A DNA stretch of 64,000 nt from Pelecanus crispus (taxonomy: Eukaryota; Chordata; Aves; Pelecaniformes; Pelecanidae). This document shows, one piece after another, positions 54,459 through 64,000 of this stretch (position 1 is the stretch's first letter; each line of letters begins with the position of its first letter). Under the pieces are notes generated by a model. That model searched no databases. It was not told the origin of the DNA and saw only the letters and a program-made list of their open reading frames with translations. The stretch is taken from the NCBI RefSeq assembly GCF_030463565.1, contig NC_134656.1, forward strand, positions 1,183,001-1,247,000, given 5' to 3'. The translations under genes and the position numbers were made by a program.

Positions 54459-57400
54459 TCAGGACTTGTACTGCAGGTCTGTGGCGATGAGCACGAAGCC
54501 CTGTGGGTAGTCAGGGTGAGACGGGGTGGGGGGAACGTGGGGGGCACTGGGGTGAGGGGACAGTGGCAGCACCCACCTCCTGCAGCGAGAGCCGGGGGTC
54601 GAGCAGGCTGAGGCCGTGCGGGGTGGGCAGGGGGACGCCAGCCTGGAGCCGCTCTGCGGGGAGAGCAGAGCCGTGAGGGGAGGTGGCTCCTGGGGGGGGT
54701 GCAGGGGACACACGGGGACAGGATGGGGACGGCACTCACTGTTTGCCCAGGGCACCCCAAAAAGCCACAGCCCGAACTTCAGCAGGGTCTCCAGCCTCTT
54801 CACCTGCGGGACAGGCAGCCCCCTGAGCCCGGCACGGGGCAGGTGGAGGGGGCCGTGGTGCAGGCAGGGCTCAGCTCCCCTGCCAGGGCTGCACCCGCTG
54901 CCTGCGCAAGCGCTCGGCGGTGCTGGCCTTGCACAGGCTCCACAGCACCCCCAAACCCCACCGCCCGGACCCCCAGCCTCTGCTCCCAGGCCGGTGCGGA
55001 GCCCCAGGCTCCCCCCTCGTGCCCCGGGCATGGCCGCTCACCTCCACCGGCCCCACATGCGATGTCACCTGCATCACGCTGAGCCTGGAGGGCGAGAGCA
55101 GGGTGAGAGCCAGGCACGGGGACAGGGACAGGGACTGTCCCCTCCCCGGGCAGGGCTGGGCTGAGCCCCACGGCAGCACTGGGAGCCTGGCAGAGCGGGT
55201 CCAGCTGAGGACCAAGCCAGGGTACGAGTGCCAAGGCAGCAGGCATGGCCAAGAGCCGGGGGGCAGGATGGGGTCCGAGCAGGCGATACGGGATGCGGGG
55301 AGGCAAAAGGCCAGAGGTGGAGAATGGGGGGAGCTCCCCGGGGACATCCATGGGGAGGCCGGACCCAGCACGGCGCTGGGGACTCACCCTCTCAGGCTCA
55401 CGGTGCCCCCGAGCCTGTTCCCAGTGATGGTCGGCTTCCCCGTCACGTTGGCATCCTGCAGCAAGAAGAGATGTTGGAAAAAACAGGGCAGTGCCTGCGA
55501 CCTACCTGCACCACCCAGCATCACCCAGTATCGCCCAGCATCACCCAGCATTGCCCAGTATCGCCCAGCATCGCCCAGTATCGCCCAGCGTCACCCAGCA
55601 TCGCCCAGCATCACCCAGCATTGCCCCAGTATCGCCCAGCATTGCCCCAGTATCGCCCAGCGTTGCCCCAGTGTCACCCAGCATTGCCCCACCGTCGCCC
55701 AGCATCGCCCAGTATCGCCCAGCGTCACCCAACATTGCCCAGTATCACCCAACATCGCCCAGTATCGCCCAGCATTGCCCCAGTATCGCCCAGCATTGTC
55801 CTAGTGTCACCCAGCATTGCCCCACCGTCGCCCAGCATTGCCCAGTATCGCCCAGCATCGCCCAGCGTCACCCAGCATCGCCCAGTATCGCCCAGCATTG
55901 CCCCAGTATCGCCCAGCATTGCCCCAGTGTCACCCAGCATTGCCCAGTGTCACCCAGCATTGCCCCAGCACAGCCCCAGCCCGGAGCGCAGGCAGCAGAC
56001 CCTGTGCCATGGCAGCACTCACGATGTTCAGCAGAAACACGGGGACGCGAGTGGCATTGGGCAGCACCACAAAGGCCTCAGCGGAGCTGAAGAGGGCCCC
56101 GTGCAGGGCGCCAGGGTGGCAGGAGAACAGGGGCTGCTGGCGGGCCCAGAGGTGCAGCTCCATGGCGTGGTCTGGGTAGCGCTCCTGCAGCTGGGGGGGC
56201 GAGGGCTGCGCTGGCACGGAGCGACGCCGGCACCGCTGGCACCAGCCCAGGCTCCCAGCCGGCCCCCAGCACCACCATGCCCTGGGCTCGGTGCAGGCAG
56301 GGTGGGCAACGCGTCCTGTCCTGCCCATGCTCCACCTGCCCACGTCCTGTCCTGCCTGTGTCCCATCCCTGCTGCATCCCATCCTGCATCTCATCCTGCC
56401 TGCATCCCATCCCGGGTCCCATCTCCCCTGCATGCTGTCCCTCCTGTGTCCCATCCTGCCTGCACACCATCCTGTGTCCCACCCCTCCTGCATCCCATCC
56501 CTTCTCCTGTCCCTCCTGCATCCCATCCTTCCTGTGTCCCATCCCTCCTGCATCCCATCCCTCCTGTGTCCCATCCCTCCTGTGTCCCATCCCTCCTGTG
56601 TCCCATCCCTCCTGTGTCCCGTCCCATATCCCATCTCGTGTACCATCCCTCCTGCATCTCATCCCTCCTGTGTCTCATCCTGTGTCCCATCCCATGTCCC
56701 ATCCCTCCTGCATCCCATCCCTCCTGCATCCCATCCCGTGTCCCACTCCACCACATCCTGCCCCATCCCATGTTCTGGTGTCCCACTCCACCCATCCTGC
56801 GTCCCATCCCATGTCCCATTCTCCCCCTGTCCCATCCCACCCCGCCCAGCACTGGGGACCGCTCCCTGCCCTGCACCCACCTCCGGGGAGAAGGCCCCCA
56901 CGTTCTTGGTCCTCAGCTGGAGCGGGAACCGCCGTGGGAGCTGGAAGGGAGCAGAGGGGTCAGGACGCTGGTGCCGCGAGGCACGGGGCAGGCGCGGGGA
57001 TGCCCCGGCGGGACCCCGGGGAGCAGCCCTTGCCCCGCGGCCACGGCCCTACCATGTCGCCGGAGATGTTCCTGCGCAGGGCCCCGGCCATGAAGTACGC
57101 GAAGGCGGCCGAGTTGGCAACGAACTCGGTGACGGCCAGCAGCAGCATGGGCTCGCGCGCCGCGGGCAGCGCCGTGGGCAGAGCCGTGGGCAGCGCCGCG
57201 GGCGGCGCCGAGGAGGGGCTCTCCTGGCTCTTGCCCACCCTGAAGAACTCCCCCTGCGCAGACGGACAGATGGATGGACGCAAGGCTCAGCCCGGCTCCC
57301 CCCACGCACCCCGTTCCCAGAGCCGGCCCAGGGACACCCCAGGTGACGGTACCTTGAGGGCGACGTCCCCGTGCTCCGCCGTGATGGCCGGCTGCCCCAG

Positions 57401-58901
57401 CAGGGAGTAGTCGATGGCAGCGAAGGGGTCCAGCTGGGTGGACACTGCAGGGACACGGGGGTGGTTGGGGGGGAGCCAGACCACCCGCCCTGCACCCCCC
57501 CGCAGCCCCCAGTCCCGCAGACCCCACCGGGCACCAGCCAGCCCCCCAGCGTCACCTGGGCCACCCTGCCCGGTCCCCTCCTGCCCCGGCCCCGGTCCCC
57601 AGGGTCCCCTCACCCACCATCCATGTGCTTCAGGGCAGCCTCCAGCCTGTAGACGCCCTTGTTGAGCTTGAGGCAGAGCTGGAAGCAGAGCAGGGCGTCA
57701 GCGAGCCCACGGACGGGGGTCCCCAAGCCGCTCGCTTGTGGGGGACAGGGACACCAGCTCCCCAGGGCGCAGGGGCCGAGCACCCACCTGCTTGTTCAGC
57801 TCCTGCCGCAGGGCTCTCTGGAACAGCGGTGTCAGCAGGTTGTAGAGCCAGCTGCGGGGCAGAGCGGGGTCCTCAGCTCACCCTGGGGTGCCCCAGCCTC
57901 CCCCAGCCCAACGCCCCGGCCGGGGGCACCGGGGAGTCCCCGCGTGCCGGGGACAGGAGGGGAACGGGGGTCCCGGCATCACCTGTGTCCATGGTGAAAC
58001 TCCATGTGCAGGTCGTTGCCGTGGACGTCGCAGCCGGCGCTCCACACCATGGGGCGGCCGCTGCCATCCACGCTCACCCCCAGCACCGCCACCATGGTCA
58101 GGTCACGAATGCGGAGCTCGACGGATCCCTTGTCCTGGCTGGGGACAGAGCGGGTGAGCATGGGGACGGCGGTGGCCCCGAGCCACCCCGAGCCACCCAG
58201 GTCCCCGTCCCTGTGCCCCGTGCAGGTGAGGACTCACATGGCGCCCAGCCGGGCTCCCCACTCGGCGCTGAGCTGGATGCGGGCGCTCTGCACCATCAGC
58301 CTCACCCCCACATCCTCAGCGAAGTCCACGGCGGAGTCATTTATCTGCAGCTCGTGGATGTGGATCCTGCGCGACACGGGCAGCCTGGGCTCACGGCTGC
58401 GCCCGGGGCACGGCCGGGATGGGGACGGGGACGGGGACCCCACGGGCGGCTCTTACCGGGGCACGGTGTAGGTGAGTGTCCCCAGGAGCGGGCTGTGGTA
58501 GGAGCCGTTCAGGTTCAGCTCGTGGTCCTTCTGCAGCAGCGGCTGGAGCAGCTGCAGCCCAAACCGCCGGCCTGGGGCAGAGCAGGGATTTGGGGGACGG
58601 CGCCAGGGAAGGGGCTGGGGTGCCAGTGGGGCGAGCAGCCGGGTGCAGGATACCCCTCCATCCCCCATCCCAGGCAGCCTGGGCATGGTCCCCCTCCACC
58701 CGCTGCCCGGTTCCCCCACGGGTGGTCAGGGGCACGAGACTCACCGAATTCCAGCGCCCTCCGCGTCAGCCGGGCCTTGATGCCGGGGTTGGTGCCGGCT
58801 GCGGGCAGGCAGGCGGGCAGCAGGAGCAGGAGGCAGAGCCGCAGCGGCCCTGGTGCGCCTTGGGGATGGTGCCGGGTCCTGGAGGCTGGAGCAGAGGACA
58901 T
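54459..58901 (-). CDS. BPI/LBP-family secreted lipid-binding protein
   Basis: Coding exons (minus): 58901-58745, 58571-58457, 58366-58238, 58138-57983, 57851-57788, 57678-57618, 57444-57353, 57253-57053, 56940-56881, 56190-56023, 55455-55388, 55084-55042, 54803-54740, 54653-54577, 54500-54459. The sum is 1497 nt, 498 aa, the usual BPI/LBP length. A signal peptide with core LRLCLLLLLPACLPAAG precedes GTNPGIKARLTRRALEFG, the classic BPI/LBP mature N-terminus. The N-terminal barrel has the paired cysteines of the family disulphide (SAGCDVHG and NKQLC). The hinge reads DPFAAIDYSLLGQP, then an Ala/Pro insert (three ALPTALP-like steps). The C-terminal barrel follows with RNISGDMLPRRFPLQL, FVVLPNA and a tail QAGVPLPTPHGLSL...GFVLIATDLQY. 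By homology it may bind LPS or other lipids. Whether it is BPI, LBP or a separate paralogue cannot be settled by eye. Introns 9 and 10 hold minisatellites. Confidence 0.93.
55503..55975. repeat. 10-bp minisatellite in BPI-like intron 10
   Basis: About 47 copies of a 10-bp unit of the form CCCAG(C/T)(A/G)T(C/T)(G/A), with occasional two- to three-base additions. Because 30 bp is three units, frames stay open and yield repeats such as QYRPALPQ; these are not protein. Confidence 0.93.
56335..56840. repeat. 16-bp-class minisatellite in BPI-like intron 9
   Basis: Degenerate tandem units such as CCCATCCCTCCTGTGT, with the cleanest copies at about 56515-56625. It fills most of the intron between coding exons 9 and 10 and produces long spurious frames on both strands. 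Confidence 0.9.
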
Positions 58902-58960
58902 GGCTGTGGGACAACCGACCGCTGCGGAGACCCCGTCCCCGTGCACCAGCCTGGCCAGGA

Positions 58961-58966
58961 CTTATA
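58961..58966 (-). promoter_or_regulatory. TATA box of the BPI-like gene
   Basis: The minus strand reads CGATATAAGTCC, 60 bases upstream of the start codon. This predicts a transcription start near 58930 and a short 5' UTR within coding exon 1. Confidence 0.75.
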
Positions 58967-59799
58967 TCGGGGACAGAGAGCCCCGGGGTGACATCAGCCT
59001 CGTGCGCACACACAGGGGCCACCGCGGCACTCCGGCCGCCGAAAGCCCGGCCTTGCCTAATGCATGACTCAAAGGGGAAGCCGGTTCCCCCGCTGTTCCC
59101 CACTCGTGCCAGTTGTGGGAGTGGAGGAATGCCAGGGTCCCACACCACGCCGCTGCCAGCCCCCCTGCCCTGGGGGTGCGCGGGAGCCGGGGGCACCGTC
59201 CAGGGCTCCCCATGGGGGGGCACGTGGCCAGCATGTGGGGGACACGCAGGGACCCGGCCGGGCCAGTGTCTCAAGGACCTTCGGCTGAGCCCAGCCCAGG
59301 GCGACAGAGGAGCCGGGGGGGATGTGGCAAGTTGGTCCTGGGGCAGGGGGGCTGCACTGCTGGAATGGGGCTCAGCCCACTTGCACCGGGGAGCGGCGGC
59401 CGTTCCCGTTTTGGGAAGGGCTCTGGGCACCCTGCGCTGGGGCACCCGAATGTCAGCGGGGGTCAGCGTGGCTGGGCTGCGGTGGCAGCCCCCAGAGCAC
59501 AGTGTGATGGGAAGGTCAGGACAGTCAGAGCGAGAGCAGAACTGTGCAATCCCCTCCAAAAAGCCCCGGCCACAGGGGAGAAGCTGCTTACGCTCCCAAA
59601 CCCGCTGCTGGCGGGACCCGGTGCCATGGGCTATGGCTGCCAGGGGTCCAGCTGCCCACCTGGATCTGGCCCAGGGGCAGCACCAGGGACCCAGGGATCC
59701 CTCCGGGGGGCACAGGGCCCCATCCCAGCACCACGGGGGGATGTAGGGCCCACGGACAACCCCACCGGAGGGACCACAGCTCTGCATAACACACCTTAC

Positions 59800-60160
59800 A
59801 GACCCCTCGAGAGCAGCTGCCCGCTTGCCCGGGACCCCCAGTGCCACCAACCACGGCTGCAGCGATGGCCACGGCCGCGGCGATGGCCACTGCCCCCAGC
59901 AGCATCCCAAAGGCCAGCGTTGCCTTGCCCCTGGCCCCGCGCCCACCACGGCCCCTCTAATCCCCGGGTGCCCCCGCCCTGCGCCGAGCCTCACCGCGGC
60001 GGGTGGTCGTGGTGCCCCATGCCGTGGGGGCCATGGGTCCTGCCGTGGGTCCCAGCTCTGCCATGTCCCCGGGGCCGTACGTGGCAGCGAGCTGTAGGGA
60101 CCGGCTCCAATGCCGATGTCCATCCCGGGGTGGCTGGGCTGGTTGGACCAGAATGTCACC
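59800..60160 (-). other. speculative small two-exon frame with hydrophobic segment
   Basis: Minus-strand exon-like sequence ends CCGCCGCG|GTGAGG (GT at 59998-59997) and could join an acceptor ending GGGCCAG near 59943. The joined frame reads THGPHGMGHHDHPPRG and then KATLAFGMLLGAVAIAAAVA, a His-rich stretch followed by a possible membrane segment. The hydrophobic part comes from a repetitive GCC ATC GCC GCG-type sequence, so it may be compositional. No family is recognised and neither end is defined. Confidence 0.15.
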
Positions 60161-60899
60161 GGGTTCCCCGGTTCCTAATCCCTTCCGGGATGAATCAGGT
60201 CCCGTGAAAACAGTGAGGGACTTGTCAGGGCGCAGGTGCCCACAGGGCTGGGCCCTCCCTGGGGCTCTCCAGCGCATCCTGGTGCAGCCACATCCGGCAT
60301 CCCAGCACGTGGCGGGCGGCTCAGCCCCACCAGCCCCGCTCTAAGCCCTGGGCCGGCTCCACGCAGCCCCTTTCCCCGCTCTCCGGCTCTCCTGGCAGTG
60401 CCAGGCCCCCCTGGGTCGTGGCAGCCCGGTGCCACGTCCCCGCGCCCCAAGGCGGGGGTGATGGCCGGGGCTGCATCGCGAGGGCTCAGCCGCGGGGCAC
60501 ACGGGGTTTGGGCAGGGGGTCGAGGGCAGAGATGTGGGGACACCCCGGCACGCACGGAGCCCCTCTCCCCACAGCTTTAGTCGGAGCTTCCACGTCTGCC
60601 GGCAGCGAACGGGGCAGGACGGCCCCGGGGAGCACGGCAGGGGTGCAGCCGCTGTGCCGTGGCCAAGACCCCCAGCACCCCCCGCACCGCCCCCGGCCCC
60701 GGCCGAGCCCCCAGGCCCCGCTTCTCCCGGCCCCGGAGCTCTCCGGGCTCCTCCGGGAGGGCGGCCCGGGCCCGGCCGTGCAGTGCGAGCGGGCACCGGG
60801 AGAGGGACCCACTGCCCCGGCAGCGCCCGGCGCCGGCACCGGGAGGGAGCCGGCGGGGCCGGGGGCTGCAGGCGACGGAGGGTCCCAGGGACTGGGGGG

Positions 60900-61400
60900 G
60901 ACACCAGTGAGGCTGATGGAGGGGAACCGGGGGCGATGGAGGGGACCCGGGGAAGTGATGGAAGGGGACCCGGGGAAGTGATGGGGGGTTGCAGGGGCTG
61001 ATGGAGGGGACGCGGGGGGTGATGAAGGGGACCCTGGGGTGATGGAGGGGACCCGGGGAAGTGATGGAGGGGACCCGGGGGTGATGGGGGGTTGCAGGGG
61101 CTGATGGAGGGGACGCGGGGGGTGATGGAGGGGACCTGGGGGGAGATGGAAGGGGACCCGGGGGTGATGGGGGGGTTGCAGGGGCTGATGGAGGGGACGC
61201 GGGGGGTGATGAAGGGGACCCTGGGGTGATGGAGGGGACCCGGGGGAGTGATGGAGGGGACCTGGGGGTGATGGAAGGGGACCCGGGGAAGTGATGGAAG
61301 GGGACCCGGGGAAGTGATGGAAGGGACTCGAGGGTGATAGACAGGACCTGGGGGTGATGGAGGGGACCCGGTGGGCGATGACAGAGGGGACTCTGGGGCT
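60900..61400. repeat. G-rich minisatellite with higher-order structure
   Basis: Tandem variants of TGATGGAGGGGACCCGGGG (about 16-22 bp). A longer period is marked by GTTGCAGGGGCTGATGGAGG, which begins at about 60988, 61091 and 61175. The G-runs make G-quadruplex formation on the plus strand plausible. Confidence 0.9.
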
Positions 61401-62691
61401 GATGGACAGGTTCCTCCACAGGGACCCGGAGCCCACAGCCCCCGCAGCGTGTCCCCTGCTGCTGTGTCACAGCCAGGACAAGGTTGGCCGGGCCAGGCAG
61501 CGCCCTGGTTCCCCAGGGGATCTGCCAGGCTGGGCAACCGTGGCTGCGCACACACGGGTACAGACACGCACGGGGCTGTGACCGTGCGAACACACGTGAG
61601 TGCTCGTGCAGAGGCACACGTGTGCACACACCTGCAGCCGGGGCTGGTCAACCCCTTCCAGCCCCAGAGACCCCCAGCTGCAGGACCCTGGGGGGCTGGA
61701 AGGGCCCTGCCCGGGCAGCCCCGAGCTGGCCTCCTGCCCTGGGAGTGGCAGGGCCCCCCCCAGACACCCCAATTTGTCCATGCTGGGCCCACACACACGT
61801 GCTGCAGGAGGCCCCGTGTCCTCAGAGATGTTCTTGAGTCACGGGGCAGCTCAGGACAGTGCCGCTGCCCGGGGCACCCCAGCCCGTGGGCTTGCACAAC
61901 CCCTGATGCAATTTCCTTCTTTCCTCCTTGTCCAGTCCCAGCCCTGCTCGCAGGGGTTGCACCAGGACGAGCCGGAACCACGGCGAGCAGCACCCCAGGG
62001 CTGGCAGCTGCTCTCCCTTGGGGCAGCACAATGGGGACCGTCCCCCACGGCATCCCCGGCCTCCGCCCTGACCCAGCGGTGACTGCGGGAGTCACGGGAA
62101 CACTGTGGGGTGCAGGCAGCCCGGCTGCAAAACCGGGCGAGGGCAGGCCTGCACAGCAAACTCGCTGCTGCCCATGGGGACGGGGACCCTGCATTCCCCA
62201 GCTGGGCACGGAGCCCCACAGCTGGCCCCCAGCACTGTCCCCTCCGTGCCATCGTCCCATCGAGGCACCTGCCCAGGGGAGACCTGTCCCAGCGCTGCCG
62301 CATCTTCCCAGTGCAGAAAACGGGGTGCAAACGATCTTCCCTCATGCGCCTGCCCCTGACGCCCCATGTCTGAGCCCGGGGAGGGAGAGGAGGGAGCGGG
62401 ACCCGGCCGCCACGGGGGTGGCTGGGGGGGCACAGCGCTGGGGCAGGGACAGGCCCCCCACAGACCCCAGCACACCCGGGCCCACCACAGCAGCGTGCCG
62501 GGGGGGAACTGGGGCCAGCCCACGGGAGACCCCTCCCCGGCACCAGTACCCCCCAGCATGCCCACCCAGCCCGTACTGGTCCAGACGGGCTCCCCCCACT
62601 TTCCCACTCCCTGGGGGCACGTCCTGGGGGCGCAGACCCCCCCCCAAAGCCCCGGGGCAGAAAGCAGAGGCGTGCCTGGTCATCAGGGCTT

Positions 62692-62697
62692 GTTTAA
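62692..62697 (-). promoter_or_regulatory. ID1 poly(A) signal ATTAAA
   Basis: The minus strand reads GTTTTGTTATTAAACAAGCC, about 220 bases past the ID1 stop. The preceding AT-rich block (62697-62760) contrasts sharply with the GC-rich surroundings, as expected of a conserved 3' UTR end. The exact base positions of the hexamer are within one or two bases. Confidence 0.65.
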
Positions 62698-62913
62698 TAA
62701 CAAAACTCCAGCTATTGTAGAACAATATTCTCCAGCATCATTGTAATATACAATACGGGGAATGCTCTCAGCAATCTGAGAAGGATACGTCCCGCGGCCA
62801 CCGGGCAGCACGGGGACCCCCCGGGGCAGCCCCGCCAGGGAGGGGGGGCGCGGCTGCCGGCCCCGGGGGTCCCGGGATGGAGCCGGGGTGTCCGTGGCGG
62901 GTCCGGAGCGGTC

Positions 62914-63491
62914 TCAGCGGCACAGGATCCGGTCGGCAGCGGGCATGCACGGAGCCTGCGGGGAAAGCGGGGGCGAAGCGGGCGGTCAGTGCTGCTCGGG
63001 GGGGGTCCCGGGATGGAAGGTGGGGGGGGCAGGAGGAAGGAGCACCCCCGGGGAGGGGACGGCGCGGTGCAGAGCGGGGCCGTCCGGGGAGCCCGGCTGG
63101 GCCGGTGCCGCCGGGCTCTGGGCGGGGGGGGGGTACGGGGACTCCCGCACTCACCTCGGGGGGGTCCCCGGCGGCGGCGGGGCGGGGGGGGCCCGCGCTG
63201 CAGAGCCAGCTGCAGGTCCCAGATGTAGTCGATGACATGCTGCAGCAGCTCCACCTTGGAGACCCGCCGGTGTCGCGGCAGCGTCGGTACCAGCGCCCGC
63301 AGCCGCGAGTAGCAGCCCTTCATGTCGTACAGCAACGCGGCGGCGGCCGCCTGCTCCGCCGCCCCCGGGGACGCTCCCGGCGGCACCCCCGGGCCCGGCC
63401 CGCAGCGAGCGGCCTCCCCGGGCCGCACCGCTTTCAGCGCGCCGCCGGCACCCGCGGGCAGCGGCGAAGGGGCGGCGGCGGCGACCTTCAT
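62914..63491 (-). CDS. ID1: ID1, HLH inhibitor of DNA binding
   Basis: ID proteins dimerise with E-proteins through the HLH and, lacking a basic region, block DNA binding. Coding exons (minus) are 63491-63155 and 62955-62914. Exon 1 encodes [14 protein letters not shown], a Gly/Ala/Pro-rich stretch, and then the [23 protein letters not shown], loop RHRRVSK, and helix 2 [19 protein letters not shown]. Exon 2 encodes [13 protein letters not shown] followed by a stop, the family C-terminus. The two exons total 379 nt, one base too many. The frame set by exon 1 meets exon 2 out of register; the discrepancy localises to the segment after LALQ, where a G8 run lies at 63184-63191. Read literally, the exon 1 frame would instead run on to a stop near 62768. 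A sequence error in the homopolymer is the likeliest cause; a genuine divergent tail is less likely. Confidence 0.9.
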
Positions 63492-63582
63492 GGCGAGGGG
63501 CGGCGGGGAGGGGAGGGGGGGGAAGCGACGGGCGGCGGCGGGACCCTGCGGGCGGACAGCCGAGCGCGCGCCCCGCCGCGCC

Positions 63583-63647
63583 AATTATAGAGCGCCGCCG
63601 CCGGCGGGGGCGGGGCCGCGGGGAGCGCCGTGGCCAATGGCGGCGCC
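63583..63647 (-). promoter_or_regulatory. ID1 core promoter: TATA-like and CCAAT boxes
   Basis: The minus strand reads CTATAATTGG at 63590-63581, about 92 bases upstream of the start codon. A CCAAT box (plus strand 63634-63638) and GGCGCC (63642-63647), a half-site type used by BMP-responsive ID1 enhancers, lie further up. The whole interval is CpG-rich. BMP responsiveness is inferred from the known biology of ID1, not shown here. Confidence 0.6.
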
Positions 63648-64000
63648 GCGGGGGCGGGGAAAGCCCCGCCCACCCCATTCATGCGCTCTCCCCCCCCCCT
63701 CCAGGGCAGCGCCTTAAAGGGGCAGTGGCGGGGAGATGGGCGGAGGGGAGGGGGGGGCTTGGGCTGCGGCGCGGGGGTCAGCGGGGCTGCGGGGGCTACC
63801 GGGGTGCGGGCACCGCCCGCCGCGACGCCTTCCCCGCCATTAACGTGGGCAACCGCCCCGCCGGCTCCCGGTGGCGGGCTCCCTGCAGCCCCCGCGTCCC
63901 GCCCCCCCCGCGGCTCCCGGTGCCCCGGCAGGCCCCCAGCCCCCCCCTGCACTGCCCGGGCCCCCCGCCGCCTCCCCGGCGGCTCAGACCGTTAGACGCC
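63648..64000. other. ID1 upstream CpG-rich flank
   Basis: Extremely GC-rich with C8-C10 runs and GC boxes. No gene is recognised. It is probably the distal ID1 promoter, cut by the window edge. Confidence 0.6.

Larger units (their letters stand above)
58970..62690. other. intergenic region between the BPI-like gene and ID1
   Basis: GC-rich, with a G-rich minisatellite (listed separately) and many frames that lack recognisable domains. Mammals have COX4I2 between ID1 and BCL2L1; I found no COX4-like frame here. One small two-exon candidate with a hydrophobic segment at 59.8-60.1 kb is listed separately. Confidence 0.6.

Noticed and set aside
55228-57093. 621-codon plus-strand open frame
   Set aside because: It is made almost wholly of two intronic minisatellites and the antisense of BPI-like exons; the translation is periodic (QYRPALPQ, PIPPVSHPS) with no domain.
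58970-62690. COX4I2, expected between ID1 and BCL2L1 from mammalian synteny
   Set aside because: No frame resembles a COX4 subunit; absence is by eye only and a search would be needed to confirm it.
61371-62720. 449-codon plus-strand frame
   Set aside because: It starts inside a minisatellite and runs through GC-rich intergenic DNA into the ID1 3' UTR antisense; no domain.

Overview
The window reads as a gene-dense, GC-rich piece of a vertebrate nuclear chromosome, most likely avian. The Bcl-xL and TPX2 proteins are bird-like (Bcl-xL is 230 aa, starts MSSSNRELVIDFVSYKLSQK and differs from the chicken protein as I remember it), introns are short, interspersed repeats are few and minisatellites are common. 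The order MYLK2 - TPX2 - BCL2L1 - ID1 matches human 20q11.21, so the segment should correspond to the avian chromosome 20 equivalent. The species cannot be named from the sequence alone.

Layout. 1-4025: GC-rich sequence downstream of MYLK2, no gene recognised. 4026-11267 (minus): MYLK2, skeletal-muscle myosin light chain kinase, 11 coding exons and 1132 codons, with a greatly expanded Lys/Ala repeat N-terminus. 11325-19440: intergenic, with an old dispersed repeat and a perfect 26-bp tandem array. 19738-28299 (minus): TPX2, 17 coding exons and 767 codons, with a non-coding first exon near 33.38 kb. 33.4-35.2 kb: CpG-rich head-to-head promoter region of TPX2 and BCL2L1, with CCAAT boxes, a CHR-type element and NRF1-type palindromes. 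35.0-53.3 kb (plus): BCL2L1, with two coding exons flanking a 15.4-kb intron, two uORFs and a long 3' UTR carrying two Pumilio-type sites and a 36-bp hairpin. 54459-58901 (minus): a complete 15-exon BPI/LBP-family gene of 498 codons with a TATA box. 59.0-62.7 kb: intergenic with a G-rich minisatellite. 62914-63491 (minus): ID1, two coding exons with an apparent one-base frame problem in a G8 tract; its promoter lies at the right edge.

Functionally the genes are neighbours rather than a pathway. MYLK2 is a Ca/calmodulin-dependent kinase of fast muscle, TPX2 activates Aurora A and builds spindles, Bcl-xL protects mitochondria from BAX/BAK, the BPI-like protein is a secreted lipid/LPS-binding candidate, and ID1 is a dominant-negative HLH regulator. 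Summed coding-exon lengths are multiples of three for MYLK2 (3399), TPX2 (2304), BCL2L1 (693) and the BPI-like gene (1497), which supports the exon boundaries; ID1 (379) is the exception. The most unusual signals are the BCL2L1 uORF ending two bases before the Bcl-xL start, the near-perfect hairpin in its 3' UTR, the splice-donor-like 26-bp array, the MYLK2 repeat expansion, and a BPI-family gene lying where mammals have COX4I2.
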